The notes beneath the pieces were generated by a model. The model did not search any database. It had not been told where the DNA came from and saw only the letters and a program-made list of their open reading frames with translations. A stretch of DNA of 64,000 nt from an uncultured Rhodospirillales bacterium (GTDB lineage Bacteria > Pseudomonadota > Alphaproteobacteria > Acetobacterales > Acetobacteraceae), in contig CAIYSR010000093.1 in the NCBI GenBank assembly GCA_903928895.1, forward strand, positions 143,290-207,289, read 5' to 3'. How positions within the stretch are numbered: position 1 is the first letter of the stretch; each line of letters opens with the position of its first letter. Positions 47,030-56,910 of this stretch are shown in pieces. Made by a program: the position numbers and the translations under genes.

Positions 47030-49279
47030 CTAGCCCCGCGCCCGGTCCACCTGATGGACCCCGGGCGCCGCGCGCAGCGAGGCGATCACGTTGATCAACT
47101 GACGCAGGTCGCGGACCTCGACATCCACGGCCATTTCGCAGAAATCGGCGGCGCGATGGACGATCCGCAGGTTCACCACATCGCCGTCCTGCTTGGCGAT
47201 GGCGTTGGTCACATTGGCGATCGCGCGCGGCTCGTTGTCGGCGATGACGCTGATCCGCCCGGTGTAGCCCTCACCCTTGCCGCGGCCCTCGGGCATGGCA
47301 TGCAGGTCCCAGTCGATATCGATGAAGCGCTCCGGCGTGGCCGAGAAGCTCTCCAGCGTTGGGCAGTCCCTGGTATGCACCGTCACACCCTTGCCGGTGG
47401 CAACGATGCCGACGATGCGGTCCCCCGGCACGGGATGGCAGCAGCCGGCGTAATGGATCGCCATGCCCGGCACGAGCCCGGTGATCGGCATGCCCGAGGG
47501 GCCCGAAGGCTTGCCGCGCGCCGGCAGCGGCAGCATCATTCGAGGTGTCCGCGCGGCCTGGCGCAGTTCCGGATAAGCCACCTGCACCACGTCCTTGGCG
47601 GCGAGGTTGCCATTGCCGACCGCGACGTAGAGATCGTCCAGATTGGCCTGCTTGAGCGATTTCAGGATCGGCTCCAGAACCTTCTCCGAGCCGTCCAGCC
47701 CGTCCTGGCGGAACGCCTTGGCCAGGGCCGAGCGCCCGTGGTCGCGGCTCTGCTCGCGCTGCTGCGCCTGCACGAACCGGCGCACCCGCGCGCGTGCCTT
47801 GCCGGTGACGACGAAGCGCTCCCATTGCGGGCTCGGGGTCCCGCCGCGCGCGGTCATGATCTCGACCTGGTCGCCGTTCTGCAACTCGTGGCGCAGCGGC
47901 AGCAAGCGGCCATTGACCTTGGCGCCGACGCAGGTGTCGCCGACCTGGGAATGCACGGCGTAAGCGAAATCGACCGGCGTTGAGCCGCGCGGGAGCTGGA
48001 TCAGCCGCCCCTTCGGCGTGAAGCAGAAGACCTGATCCTGGTACAGCGCCAGCTTGGTGTTGACCAGGAATTCGTCGAGCGTGGAATTCTCCAGGATTTC
48101 CTTCAGGTCCTGTACCCAGGCGAACTGCGCCGCCTCACGCGCCGCGCCGCCGCCCTGCTTGTACGCCCAGTGCGCGGCCACCCCGTTTTCCGCCACGTCG
48201 TGCATCTCGGCGGTGCGAATCTGGACCTCGATCTTCTGGTTGCGCGGCGCGCGCAGCGTCACCCCGGTGTGCAGGCTCTGGTAGCCGTTGGCCTTGGGGG
48301 TCGAGATATAGTCCTTGAAACGCCCGGCGATCACCGGATAGGCGTTGTGCACTGCGCCGAGCGCGGCGTAACAGGCCTCGCGCGTGGGCAGCACGATGCG
48401 GAACGCCATGATGTCGGAGAGCTGCTCGAACTGCACGTTGCGTTTTTGCATCTTCTCCCAGATGGAGTAGGGCGATTTCTCGCGCCCGGTCACCTCTTCG
48501 ACCGGAACCCCCTGTTCGCCGCAGACCCGGAACAACTCGGCGCGGACCTCCTCGATCACATCCTGGCCCTGGCCGCGCAGAAAGTTCAGCCGCGCCAGGA
48601 TCGACTCATAGGCCTCAGGGTCAAGCTGGGCGAAGGCCAGCGTCTGCAGCTCGTTCTTGATCGAGTCCATCCCGATCCGCTCGGCCAGCGGAGCGTAGAT
48701 ATCCATGGTTTCGGCGCCGATGCGCTTGCGCCGTTCGTCCTGCTTGACGAAATGCAGCGTGCGCATGTTGTGCAGCCGGTCTGCCAGCTTCACGAGCAGG
48801 ACCCGGATGTCCTTGCTCATGGCAAGCACCAGCTTGCCGAAATTCTCGGCCTGCTTGGTGCGGTCCGATTGCAGTTCGAGCCGTGTCAGCTTGGTGACGC
48901 CATCGACCAGCGCGGTGATCTCGGCGCCGAAGCGCTTCTCCATCTGTGCGCGGGTGTATGCGGTGTCCTCGAGCACATCGTGCAGCAGGGCGGTGGCGAG
49001 CGTCGCATCGTCCAGCCGGTAGCGCGCGAGATTCTCGGCGACGGCGAGCGGATGGGTGATGTAGGGGTCGCCGTTATCACGCTTCTGGCCGTGATGGGCC
49101 TCGGCGGCGACATCGTAGGCGGCCTGCAGCATAACCAGATCGCCGTCCGGATTATAGCGCCGTACGGTCTCGAGCAGCGACTTGGCCGGGGTGTCAGCCA
49201 GCACCACGGCGGCGGATGCGGGCCCATCGGGGCCGCGCATCACGACGGCGCGCCAGGACCCCGGGGCGCCGTGTGTCAT
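47030..49279 (-). CDS. rsh: Bifunctional (p)ppGpp synthetase/hydrolase (Rel/SpoT)
   Basis: A 749-residue stringent-response enzyme. The HD hydrolase domain has HH at 62-63 and HDVLED at 100-105; the synthetase has [20 protein letters not shown]; then TGS ([20 protein letters not shown]) and a C-terminal ACT domain. The RFKD form and intact HD site fit a bifunctional Rsh. It lies between rpoZ and acpS. Confidence 0.96.
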   Translation of the reverse strand: MTHGAPGSWRAVVMRGPDGPASAAVVLADTPAKSLLETVRRYNPDGDLVMLQAAYDVAAEAHHGQKRDNGDPYITHPLAVAENLARYRLDDATLATALLHDVLEDTAYTRAQMEKRFGAEITALVDGVTKLTRLELQSDRTKQAENFGKLVLAMSKDIRVLLVKLADRLHNMRTLHFVKQDERRKRIGAETMDIYAPLAERIGMDSIKNELQTLAFAQLDPEAYESILARLNFLRGQGQDVIEEVRAELFRVCGEQGVPVEEVTGREKSPYSIWEKMQKRNVQFEQLSDIMAFRIVLPTREACYAALGAVHNAYPVIAGRFKDYISTPKANGYQSLHTGVTLRAPRNQKIEVQIRTAEMHDVAENGVAAHWAYKQGGGAAREAAQFAWVQDLKEILENSTLDEFLVNTKLALYQDQVFCFTPKGRLIQLPRGSTPVDFAYAVHSQVGDTCVGAKVNGRLLPLRHELQNGDQVEIMTARGGTPSPQWERFVVTGKARARVRRFVQAQQREQSRDHGRSALAKAFRQDGLDGSEKVLEPILKSLKQANLDDLYVAVGNGNLAAKDVVQVAYPELRQAARTPRMMLPLPARGKPSGPSGMPITGLVPGMAIHYAGCCHPVPGDRIVGIVATGKGVTVHTRDCPTLESFSATPERFIDIDWDLHAMPEGRGKGEGYTGRISVIADNEPRAIANVTNAIAKQDGDVVNLRIVHRAADFCEMAVDVEVRDLRQLINVIASLRAAPGVHQVDRARG

Positions 49280-49288
49280 CGTCGCGTC

Positions 49289-49693
49289 TTAGCGGCGCCG
49301 GCCGCCAAGTTCCGCCTCGATGGCGGCTTCCAGGTCATCGGGCGAGAACTCCTCGGCCTCGACCGGCAGGGCGGCGCTCTCTTCCTCGGCCGAGATGTCC
49401 TGCAGGCCGAAGATATTCTGGTCGGTCGGGATGAGGTCCATCACCTCCTCGTCCGCGGGTTCGGGCTCCGGCGCGCGCGAAAGCGATTTGATGAGATCGT
49501 GCTCGAGCTTGTCGAGCCCGATGGTCTCCTCGGCGATCTCACGCAGCGCCACCACGGGATTCTTGTCGTTGTCGCGCTCGACGGTCAGTTCCTCGCCGCG
49601 CGAGAGATTGCGCGCCCGCTGGGCGGCCAGCAGAACCAGCTCGAAGCGGTTCGGAATCTTCTCGACGCAATCCTCAACGGTAACGCGCGCCAT
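49289..49693 (-). CDS. rpoZ: RNA polymerase omega subunit
   Basis: A 134-residue omega subunit. The conserved core is [20 protein letters not shown] and [14 protein letters not shown], with a long acidic C-terminus common in alphaproteobacteria. It stabilises beta-prime folding and is a target of ppGpp with it. It is 9 nt upstream of rsh. Confidence 0.96.
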   Translation of the reverse strand: MARVTVEDCVEKIPNRFELVLLAAQRARNLSRGEELTVERDNDKNPVVALREIAEETIGLDKLEHDLIKSLSRAPEPEPADEEVMDLIPTDQNIFGLQDISAEEESAALPVEAEEFSPDDLEAAIEAELGGRRR

Positions 49694-49789
49694 GCACTCA
49701 CACTCCGCTCATCAAAAATCCGAACGGTCCAGATAAGCCCCAAGCCGGCCGAAAGCAAGGCGATTGCTGCACCGCACATGCCAGCAATG

Positions 49790-50263
49790 TCAACGCGCCC
49801 GGCCGAGCCGCTCGATCAGCGCCGTCACGCCAAGACCCAGCGTCGGGTGCACCCAGTCCGGCGCCACATCGCGCAGCGGCAGCAGGACAAAGCCGCGCTC
49901 GGCCGCGCGCGGATGTGGCAGCATCACCTCGCCGGCGCACACCGCGCTGTTGCAGTCGATCAGGTCGAGGTCCAACACCCGTGCGGCGTTCGCCACTGTT
50001 CGGACCCGGCCAGCCTGCGCCTCGATCGCGTGCAGCCGCCGCAGCAGCCATGCTGGGTCGCAGGTGCCTTCCAGCCGGACCATGCCGTTGCAGAAGTCAG
50101 GTTGGTCCGAGGCCGGCACCGGGGCGGTGCGATACCAGCGTGACAGCGCCACCGGCCGCAGCCCGGGCAGGGCGCGCAACGCCTCGGCCGCGGCGCAACA
50201 GGTCACGATCGGCAGGGCGCCGTGCCGATCCGCGAGATTGGCGCCCACCGCCACCAGGATCAT
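49790..50263 (-). CDS. folK: 2-amino-4-hydroxy-6-hydroxymethyldihydropteridine pyrophosphokinase
   Basis: A 157-residue folate enzyme transferring pyrophosphate from ATP to the pterin. It has VAVGANLADRHGAL, the substrate residues in PDFCNGMVRLEG, the ATP-site VLDLDLIDCN and LPHPRAAERGFVLLPL. GGAGGG precedes ATG 50263. It is the first gene of the folK-to-era direction, with rpoZ 96 nt downstream. Confidence 0.94.
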   Translation of the reverse strand: MILVAVGANLADRHGALPIVTCCAAAEALRALPGLRPVALSRWYRTAPVPASDQPDFCNGMVRLEGTCDPAWLLRRLHAIEAQAGRVRTVANAARVLDLDLIDCNSAVCAGEVMLPHPRAAERGFVLLPLRDVAPDWVHPTLGLGVTALIERLGRAR

Positions 50264-50442
50264 CCCACCCTCCGTTGCGGCACAAAACATCCAAACGGTT
50301 GCATCTTTCTCGCGCGTGCCAACATCGCTAGGCTCACGACCAGAGGGGCCGTACCACTGGTCTGGTCCAACCGACTATGCTCCCATGGCATAGCCACATT
50401 CGATTCCGCCGCATTACGCCACCCGAGGAAGGTTTCCCATAC

Positions 50443-51051
50443 ATGCATTTCCTGCCCAATGAGCGCGTCGCCCTGTTCATCGACGGCGCCAACCTCTATT
50501 CCGCCTCGCGCAATCTCGGCTTCGATGTCGATTACCGCAACCTGCTCGAGTTTTTTCGCCGCAAAGCCCATGTCATCCGGGCCTACTACTACTCGGCCGT
50601 GCTGGAGACCGAGGAATACTCGCCGCTGAAGCCGTTGACCGACTGGCTCGCCTATAACGGCTACACGCTGGTGACGAAACCGGCCAAGGAATACACCGAC
50701 GCCATGGGCCGTCGCCGGGTGAAGGGGAACATGGATATCGAGCTCGCGATCGACATGCTCGAACTCGCCGACAAGATCGACCACGCCGTGCTCTTCAGCG
50801 GCGACAGCGACTTCCGCCGCCTCGTCGAGGCGGTTCAGCGCCGCGGCGTCCGTGTCTCCGTGGTCTCCTCGATCCGTACCACGCCGCCGATGGTGGCCGA
50901 CGAGTTGCGGCGCCAGGCCGATCAGTTCCTGGAGCTCTCCGACATCGCCCCCGAGTTCACCCGCCGGCAGATGGACCCGCGACCAGTCCGCCCGCCGGTT
51001 CGGCAGACCCCGGCCGACCCCTACACGACCGAGGCCGGCGACGCCGTGTGA
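50443..51051 (+). CDS. NYN domain protein, LabA/DUF88 type
   Basis: A 202-residue NYN/PIN-like predicted RNase with the acidic catalytic set FIDGANLYSAS, GNMDIELAIDMLELA and LFSGDSDFRRLVEA. Proteins of this family act on RNA in related organisms, but the target here is unknown. A GAGGAAGG sits upstream of ATG 50443. It is divergent from folK. Confidence 0.9.
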   Translation: MHFLPNERVALFIDGANLYSASRNLGFDVDYRNLLEFFRRKAHVIRAYYYSAVLETEEYSPLKPLTDWLAYNGYTLVTKPAKEYTDAMGRRRVKGNMDIELAIDMLELADKIDHAVLFSGDSDFRRLVEAVQRRGVRVSVVSSIRTTPPMVADELRRQADQFLELSDIAPEFTRRQMDPRPVRPPVRQTPADPYTTEAGDAV

Positions 51052-51139
51052 CGCCGCCAGCCCTCACGCGGAATCGGGCCGCGGCGCAAGACGACGCGAC
51101 GTTTACCGGCGGTTAAGCCCGCGGCCCCATCGTTGCGCC

Positions 51140-51724
51140 ATGGATGCTCAAACTTTCGATCACTCCACCCTCGCAACTCCGGCGCCGGATTGCGCCCGGT
51201 GCCTCCGGCTCGGCGCTGGCCGCGGCAGCCCGCCGGCGCTTCCGCAGGGGCCGCTTACCGCGCGGCTGTTGATCGTTGCGATGGCGCCGCATCCGGCCGA
51301 CCAGGTCCTGGCCGCCAGCCTTGACCGCCTCGGCCTGGCGCGAGGCCCTACCCTGATCGACACACGGATCACCCATGCCGTCCGCTGTGTACCGCCGCGC
51401 AACCTGCCCACCCCCTCCGAGGTACGCACCTGCAACCCCTACCTCGCCGGCGAACTCGCCGGGCTGCCCAATCTGCGCGCGGTCCTCGCCCTCGGCGTGC
51501 TTGCCCACGCCGCGGTGCTCAGTGCCTGCGGTATCCCACCGGAACGCATCCGCTATGCCCATGGTGCCATCCATGAGCTTCCGGATGGGCTGATCCTGGC
51601 CGACTGCCACCCCCTCTCGGGGACTCGCCTGACGCCAGAATGGATCGAAGCCGCGCTTCTCGGCCTCCTGCTGCGGCTCGATCAGCCGGAGCAGGAGCTA
51701 GGATTCACTGGCGAGCCGGCTTAG
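51140..51724 (+). CDS. Uracil-DNA glycosylase superfamily, family 5-like
   Basis: A 194-residue glycosylase with the iron-sulfur cysteines C18, C21, C83 and C98 in the expected pattern and the family motif RCVPPRNLPTPSEVRTCNPY; the late segment DCHPLSGTRLTPE corresponds to the leucine-loop region. The usual substrate motif A (with NRTGR) is not seen, so the activity may be altered. Its TAG stop overlaps the TAA stop of the convergent hydratase gene. Confidence 0.78.
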   Translation: MDAQTFDHSTLATPAPDCARCLRLGAGRGSPPALPQGPLTARLLIVAMAPHPADQVLAASLDRLGLARGPTLIDTRITHAVRCVPPRNLPTPSEVRTCNPYLAGELAGLPNLRAVLALGVLAHAAVLSACGIPPERIRYAHGAIHELPDGLILADCHPLSGTRLTPEWIEAALLGLLLRLDQPEQELGFTGEPA

Positions 51725-52515
51725 CGGCCGGTGAAGATCGGCTTGCGCTTTTCGATGAAGGAGCGCGTCGCTTCCTTGAAGTCTTCGCTGGCTTCAGCCT
51801 CGCGCTGCATCGCCTCCATGCGCGCCTCGTCGCGCTGGTCGCGCTCCAGGCCGAGCTGGGCGATGAAGTACTTGGAGGCGCGGATCGAAAGCGGCGCGTT
51901 GGCGGCGAGCGTTTCGGCATAGGCGACGGTTTCGGCCTCGAGCTCGTCGGCGGGCACGATGCGGTTGATCAGTCCGATGCGCAGCGCCTCCTCGGCTCTC
52001 AGCCGGCGGGCGGAGAACATGATATCCTTGGCAATCGAGGGGCCGACCAGATCGACGAGCTGTTTCAGCCCCTCCGGCGCATAGGCGATGCCGCGATGGG
52101 CGGCGGGAACACTGAACTGCGCGTCGGGCGAGGCGAATCGGAGATCGGCGTTGAGCGCCATGCCAAGGCCGCCGCCGAGGCAGTAGCCATGGATCATGGC
52201 GATCAGCGGCTTGTCGAGGTCGAGCATGGCGCGGCGCAGTTTCGCCGGGATGGCGCGGGAACGGGCGGCGGCCTCGGGGTCGGCGCGGGTGGTCTCGAAG
52301 CTCTTGATGTCGCCGCCCGAAATGAACGCCCGCGTGCCGGCGCCGCGCATGATCACCACTTTGATGGCGGGATCCGCGGCATAGGCCTCGATCACGGTGA
52401 GGGCGTCATCGGTCATGCCGGGGGACAAGGCATTGTGCTTGGCCTGATTGTCCCAGACGAGCCAGCCGATGGGGCCGTGGGCGGCGGCGGTGATCAGTCC
52501 GGATGGCAGGTGCAC
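51721..52515 (-). CDS. Enoyl-CoA hydratase/isomerase family protein (GTG start)
   Basis: A 264-residue crotonase-fold protein. Oxyanion-hole strands are AFISGGDIKSFE and IHGYCLGGGLGMALNADLRFA. The GTG at 52515 follows AAGGGT. It shows no strong acid pair, so hydratase versus isomerase is open. It is divergent from the ABC/catabolic cluster starting at 52.7 kb. Confidence 0.88.
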   Translation of the reverse strand: MHLPSGLITAAAHGPIGWLVWDNQAKHNALSPGMTDDALTVIEAYAADPAIKVVIMRGAGTRAFISGGDIKSFETTRADPEAAARSRAIPAKLRRAMLDLDKPLIAMIHGYCLGGGLGMALNADLRFASPDAQFSVPAAHRGIAYAPEGLKQLVDLVGPSIAKDIMFSARRLRAEEALRIGLINRIVPADELEAETVAYAETLAANAPLSIRASKYFIAQLGLERDQRDEARMEAMQREAEASEDFKEATRSFIEKRKPIFTGR

Positions 52516-52681
52516 GGATGTTACCCTTGTTTCGGACTGGAGGCGTCCCACGCCGCGGAGGCGGCGTCAACCGCGCAGCCCGCGACCGGAAAAAGAGGGT
52601 TGCGCGCGAATTGCATACGCAGTCAAACTCGCCGCGGTAATCCAGGCGCCTGCAGAGCGTCACACCACAGTGGGGACATCG

Positions 52682-53977
52682 ATGCGAATTTCACGTCGTG
52701 AAGCGTTGGCCAGTGCCGCGGCCCTGGCCATGGTGGCGCCGCACCCGGCCGGTGCGGCCGTCACCCCGGGCAAGCCCTACGCGGGGCAGACCGTGAAGGT
52801 GATGGTGGTGCGGTCCTCGCAATATGCGGCCCAGGCCAAGCGCCTTCCGGCCTTCGAGGCTGCAACCGGCATCAAGGTCGAGTTCATCGATGTGCCGTTC
52901 GGCGCGATGCGCGAGAAGCTTGCGGCCGAGATGGTGGCGGGCTCGCCCGACTTCGACCTCGCCACGGTGATGGATGTCTGGATCCCGCCGCTGATCGGCA
53001 ATTACTTCTCCCCGATCGGAGCGGACCTGAAAAAGCGCGGCGTCGATTTGACGCGCTACCCCAAGGCGTTCCTGGCGACGTCGCTCTACAAGGACGATGT
53101 CTACGGCCTGCCGACCCGCTGCCACATCCAGCTGCTGTTCTACCGCAAGGACATTTTCGGCGAACTCGGCATCGGTGTGCCCAAGACCTGGGAGGATGTC
53201 GTCACGGCCGGCCTCAAGGTGCAGGAGAAGACCAAACTCGCCGGCATTTCCATCCCCTATGGCCGCCTCGCAGGGCAGAACCTGATGGTGTGGTACAATT
53301 TTCTCTGGGGCGCCGGCTCGGACGTCTTCGACGACAAGATGAAGCCAATGTTCAACAACGCCGCCGGCCTCAAGGCGACCCAGGACTACGTCGATCTCCT
53401 GCTGAAGTACAAGCTCTGCCCCCCTGGCGCGACCTCGTTCAACGAGGGCGATGCGACGACCTCGATGGTGCAGGGCAATTCGGCAATGAACCCGTGCTGG
53501 TGGCACATCTACAACCGCTTCGCCATGAAGGATGCCGCGGTCGGGCTCGACAAGCTCGGCTTCGCGCCGCTGCCGACCTATGCCGGGGCGGCGCCGACGA
53601 CCTACACCAACACCTGGATCTACGGCGTCAACAAAAATTCGAAGGTGCGCGAGGCGGCGCTTGAGTTCCTCACCTGGATCAGCGAACCCGAAATCGAGCG
53701 CTCGATCCTGGTCGATCCGGCAGAAAATGACGTGGTGGCCACGCAATACTCCAATCTGCGCGATCCGGAGGTGAGCGCTCGCTTCCGCGGCATGCACAAT
53801 TTCGCTGCCGATGCCCTGGAGAGCACCAAGAAATCGATTCCCAACATCCCTGAGTTCCTGCCCTGCGTGGACGCGATGGAGGTCGCGATGAACAACATCG
53901 CCACCGGCCAGGCCAGCGTGGCCGATGCGATGAACGCCGCCGCCGCCCAGGTCACCCGCATCATGCGGCGCGGCTGA
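52682..53977 (+). CDS. Extracellular solute-binding protein of ABC transporter
   Basis: A 431-residue family 1 type (sugar-like) binding protein with a twin-arginine-like signal (SRREALASAAALAMVAPHPAGA). The body has the binding-protein motifs VMVVRSSQYAAQAKRLPAFE, SPDFDLATVMDVW and the late NNIATGQASVADAMNAAAAQV. It is the first gene of the 52.7-64 kb run and probably fixes the substrate of the transporter; which sugar-like or polar compound is not known. Confidence 0.9.
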   Translation: MRISRREALASAAALAMVAPHPAGAAVTPGKPYAGQTVKVMVVRSSQYAAQAKRLPAFEAATGIKVEFIDVPFGAMREKLAAEMVAGSPDFDLATVMDVWIPPLIGNYFSPIGADLKKRGVDLTRYPKAFLATSLYKDDVYGLPTRCHIQLLFYRKDIFGELGIGVPKTWEDVVTAGLKVQEKTKLAGISIPYGRLAGQNLMVWYNFLWGAGSDVFDDKMKPMFNNAAGLKATQDYVDLLLKYKLCPPGATSFNEGDATTSMVQGNSAMNPCWWHIYNRFAMKDAAVGLDKLGFAPLPTYAGAAPTTYTNTWIYGVNKNSKVREAALEFLTWISEPEIERSILVDPAENDVVATQYSNLRDPEVSARFRGMHNFAADALESTKKSIPNIPEFLPCVDAMEVAMNNIATGQASVADAMNAAAAQVTRIMRRG

Positions 53978-54002
53978 GACGGTCCGAAGGGCGCGGCGCG
54001 CG

Positions 54003-54887
54003 ATGGCCGGTACCAATGATCGCCGCCACGTCTTCGTCCTGCTGGCACCCGCAATGCTGGTGGTGGGGCTGACGACGCTGTATCCGCTCGGCTTCTCGTT
54101 CTGGACCAGCTTCCACGACTGGCGGCTGATCAAGAGCCTGGTGCCGGGGGCCTTCATCGGCTGGGAAAACTACGAAGTCGCATTCACCGACGATCCGGTG
54201 TTTTGGACGGTGGTGCGGGTCACCATCCGCTTCGTGGTCATCGATGTTGTCGCCACCATCCTTGCCGCGCTCGGGCTCGCCCTGCTGCTCATGCGGGCCG
54301 GCTTCGCCCGCACCGTGCTGCGCACGATCATCATCCTGCCCTTCGCGGTCAGCCCGGCGCTGATCGGGATTTCGTGGCGCTTCATGTTCAACCCGGAATA
54401 CGGCGCGATCCACCACACGATTTCGACCTTCCTGCCCTTCATGGCCCGCATCGACTGGTTCGCCTCGCCGGCGCTCGCGACCTACGCGCTGGTGTCGGCC
54501 GACCTGTGGCACTGGGCCCCTTATTTCGCCTTCATGCTGATGGGCGGGCTGGCCTCGGTGCCCGCCGAGACCCAGGAGGCGGCAAGGATCGACGGCGCAT
54601 CGGACGTGCGGGTGTTCTTCGCCATCACCCTGCCGCAGATGGCCCCAGTGATCACGGTGGCGGTGATCCTCAAGACCGTGTTCGCGCTCAAGGTGTTCGA
54701 CAGCATCGTCACCATGACCGGCGGCGGGCCGGGGCTGGAGACCAGCACGCTGGCCTTTTTCGCCTACAACACCGGATTCCGCGACTACGACATGGGCTAT
54801 GCGGCGGCGATCGCCTACGTGCTGACCATCATCCTGTTCGCGCTCTCGTTCTTCTACATGCGCTTCATCATGCCGAGGGGCCGATGA
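54003..54887 (+). CDS. Sugar-type ABC transporter permease 1
   Basis: A 294-residue MalF/UgpA-type permease with about six membrane segments and the EAA coupling loop ETQEAARIDGASDVRVFF. It starts 25 nt after the binding protein and overlaps the next permease by ATGA at 54884. No ATPase gene accompanies the two permeases in the window. Confidence 0.93.
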   Translation: MAGTNDRRHVFVLLAPAMLVVGLTTLYPLGFSFWTSFHDWRLIKSLVPGAFIGWENYEVAFTDDPVFWTVVRVTIRFVVIDVVATILAALGLALLLMRAGFARTVLRTIIILPFAVSPALIGISWRFMFNPEYGAIHHTISTFLPFMARIDWFASPALATYALVSADLWHWAPYFAFMLMGGLASVPAETQEAARIDGASDVRVFFAITLPQMAPVITVAVILKTVFALKVFDSIVTMTGGGPGLETSTLAFFAYNTGFRDYDMGYAAAIAYVLTIILFALSFFYMRFIMPRGR

Positions 54888-55714
54888 GGCGCCGCCCCGC
54901 GCGCCATTATGTGGTCAAGGCGCTCGAATGGGGGGCACTGGCCTTCGTCGCCGGCTTCACCCTGTTCCCGATCGTGTGGATGGTGATGACGGCGTTCAAG
55001 CCGCTCGAATTCATCTATCATCTCAACGTCCTGTTCTGGCCCACGCTCGACAATTTTCGCGAGGTGTTCAGCGTGCGCTGGCAGATCGGCGCCAAGGTCT
55101 GGCACAGCCTGGTGATCGCGATCGGCACGGTGACGATCGCCGCCCCGATCGCGGTGTGCGCCGCCTATGCGTTTTCGCGCAAGCAGTTCCGCTTCAAGCG
55201 GGCAATGTTCCAGTGGATCCTGCTGACCCAGTTCATCCCCGGCGTGGCGATCGTGCTGCCGTTCTACCTGATGTTCCGCAACCTCGGCCTGCTCGATACC
55301 TATACCGCGTTGATCGTGGTCGATCTGGCAATCGTGCTGCCCTATGCGATCTGGACCATCAAGGGCTTCATCGACGCCATTCCCGAGGAGACCGAGGAGG
55401 CCGCGACCATCGATGGCGCCGGCCTCTTCGGCCTGCTCTGGCACATCGTCGTGCCGATGGCGCGGCCCGGCATCCTGACCGCGGCGATCTTCTGCTTTAT
55501 CATCACCTGGAACGAATTCCTCTTCGCCCTCATTCTCACCCGCACCCGGGTGGTGCCGCTCTCGGTCGGCATCATGAGTTTCCGCCTGGAGCGCGGCGAT
55601 TTGTGGGAACTGATTTCCGCCACCGGCATCCTGATCGCCATCCCCATGTTCTTCCTTGCGATGATGATCCAGCGCCACTTCATCAAAGGCATGACCGCCG
55701 GCGCCCTCAAATGA
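54884..55714 (+). CDS. Sugar-type ABC transporter permease 2
   Basis: A 276-residue MalG/UgpE-type permease. The cytoplasmic coupling loop is IPEETEEAATIDGAGLFGLL. It overlaps permease 1 by 4 nt. The bicupin gene begins 23 nt later, so the two are probably in one transcript. Confidence 0.93.
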   Translation: MRRRPARHYVVKALEWGALAFVAGFTLFPIVWMVMTAFKPLEFIYHLNVLFWPTLDNFREVFSVRWQIGAKVWHSLVIAIGTVTIAAPIAVCAAYAFSRKQFRFKRAMFQWILLTQFIPGVAIVLPFYLMFRNLGLLDTYTALIVVDLAIVLPYAIWTIKGFIDAIPEETEEAATIDGAGLFGLLWHIVVPMARPGILTAAIFCFIITWNEFLFALILTRTRVVPLSVGIMSFRLERGDLWELISATGILIAIPMFFLAMMIQRHFIKGMTAGALK

Positions 55715-55737
55715 ACCATCTCTGACAGGCCACCCCC

Positions 55738-56910
55738 ATGAACGATATCGTCGTCTCGCCCGAAGAGGCTGCCGCCCGCGTGATTTCGCCGGCCGACTAC
55801 GTCTCATGTCCCACCGCCTTCATCGACTGCAAGAAGCCAGGCTCCCACCTCAAGCGCAACTACTCGATGATCGGCCCGGGGGTGACCACCTCGACCGAGC
55901 AGGTGGTGAACATCCGCGAGCCGCACGGCTTCAACATCGGCGCGGCCGGCATGCCGACCGGCATCACCAACAACCTGCACATCCATTTCACCGCCGAAGT
56001 CTTTATGGTGTTCGGCGGCAGCTACATCTTCCGCTGGGGCGACAACGGGCAGGACGGCGAGCTGCTTGGCGAGGACGGCGATATCATCTCCGTCCCCACC
56101 TGGATTTTCCGCGGCTTCGTCAATACCGGACCGAACGAGGCGATGGTGTTCACCACGCTGGGCGGCGACGACACCGGGGGCATCATCTGGCACCCCTCCA
56201 TCCTCGCCGAGGCCGGCCAGTACGGGCTGTATCTCACCAAGGACAACATCCTGGTGGACACCGAGAAGGGCGGCCAGCGCCCGCCGCATGACCAGTTGAT
56301 CGAGCCGATCAGCCAGGCCGAGATCGCCACGCTGCGCCGCTATGCGCCGGCGGAGATGCGTAAGCGTGCCGTGAAGGTGTCCGATCGCGTGTGGTCGAAC
56401 GCAGCACTGCTCGATGCCTGCCTGCCCGGCCATGCCAGCGAGATCGCTCCGGTGATCGGCTTCGGCATGAGCCAGGACCGGAACCACGAGGCGCCGATCA
56501 CGAACCCGCACGGCTTCTCGCATGAGTGGCTGCGCCTGGCGCCCGGCCAGTCCGTCTCGCGTCACCGCATCCACGCGAAGCAGGTGCTGCTGGCCCATAC
56601 CGGGCACTTCACCGTCACCCTCAACGCGCCGGGCGATGAGATCGATCTCCAGCTCGAGGCCTGGGGCATGGTTTCGGTGCCCGCCGGCGCCTGGCGCTCC
56701 ATCCGCAATGACAGCGATGGGGTGGCCGAGGTGCTGCTCATCACCAATGGTGATGCCCGCAAGATCCCGGAATGGCCGGCGGAGACGGTCGATGCCGCCC
56801 GCGCCGCCGGCTGGGCGGCCGATGCCTCCGGCATGATCGCCCCCGCCCATTTGCTGCCCAACTACCTGATCGGCCGCCAGAGCCTCGAAATGGCAAAGGA
56901 AACCGCATGA
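55738..56910 (+). CDS. Bicupin domain protein
   Basis: A 390-residue protein with two cupin barrels. The N-terminal half has NNLHIHFTAEVFMVFGG (metal-type HxH near HIHF) and GDIISVPTWIFRGFVNTG; the C-terminal half has SRHRIHAKQVLLAHTGHF and MVSVPAGAWRSIRND. It resembles dioxygenases or isomerases that bind a metal in the first barrel. Its stop overlaps the ATG of the next gene (ATGA). Confidence 0.8.
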   Translation: MNDIVVSPEEAAARVISPADYVSCPTAFIDCKKPGSHLKRNYSMIGPGVTTSTEQVVNIREPHGFNIGAAGMPTGITNNLHIHFTAEVFMVFGGSYIFRWGDNGQDGELLGEDGDIISVPTWIFRGFVNTGPNEAMVFTTLGGDDTGGIIWHPSILAEAGQYGLYLTKDNILVDTEKGGQRPPHDQLIEPISQAEIATLRRYAPAEMRKRAVKVSDRVWSNAALLDACLPGHASEIAPVIGFGMSQDRNHEAPITNPHGFSHEWLRLAPGQSVSRHRIHAKQVLLAHTGHFTVTLNAPGDEIDLQLEAWGMVSVPAGAWRSIRNDSDGVAEVLLITNGDARKIPEWPAETVDAARAAGWAADASGMIAPAHLLPNYLIGRQSLEMAKETA

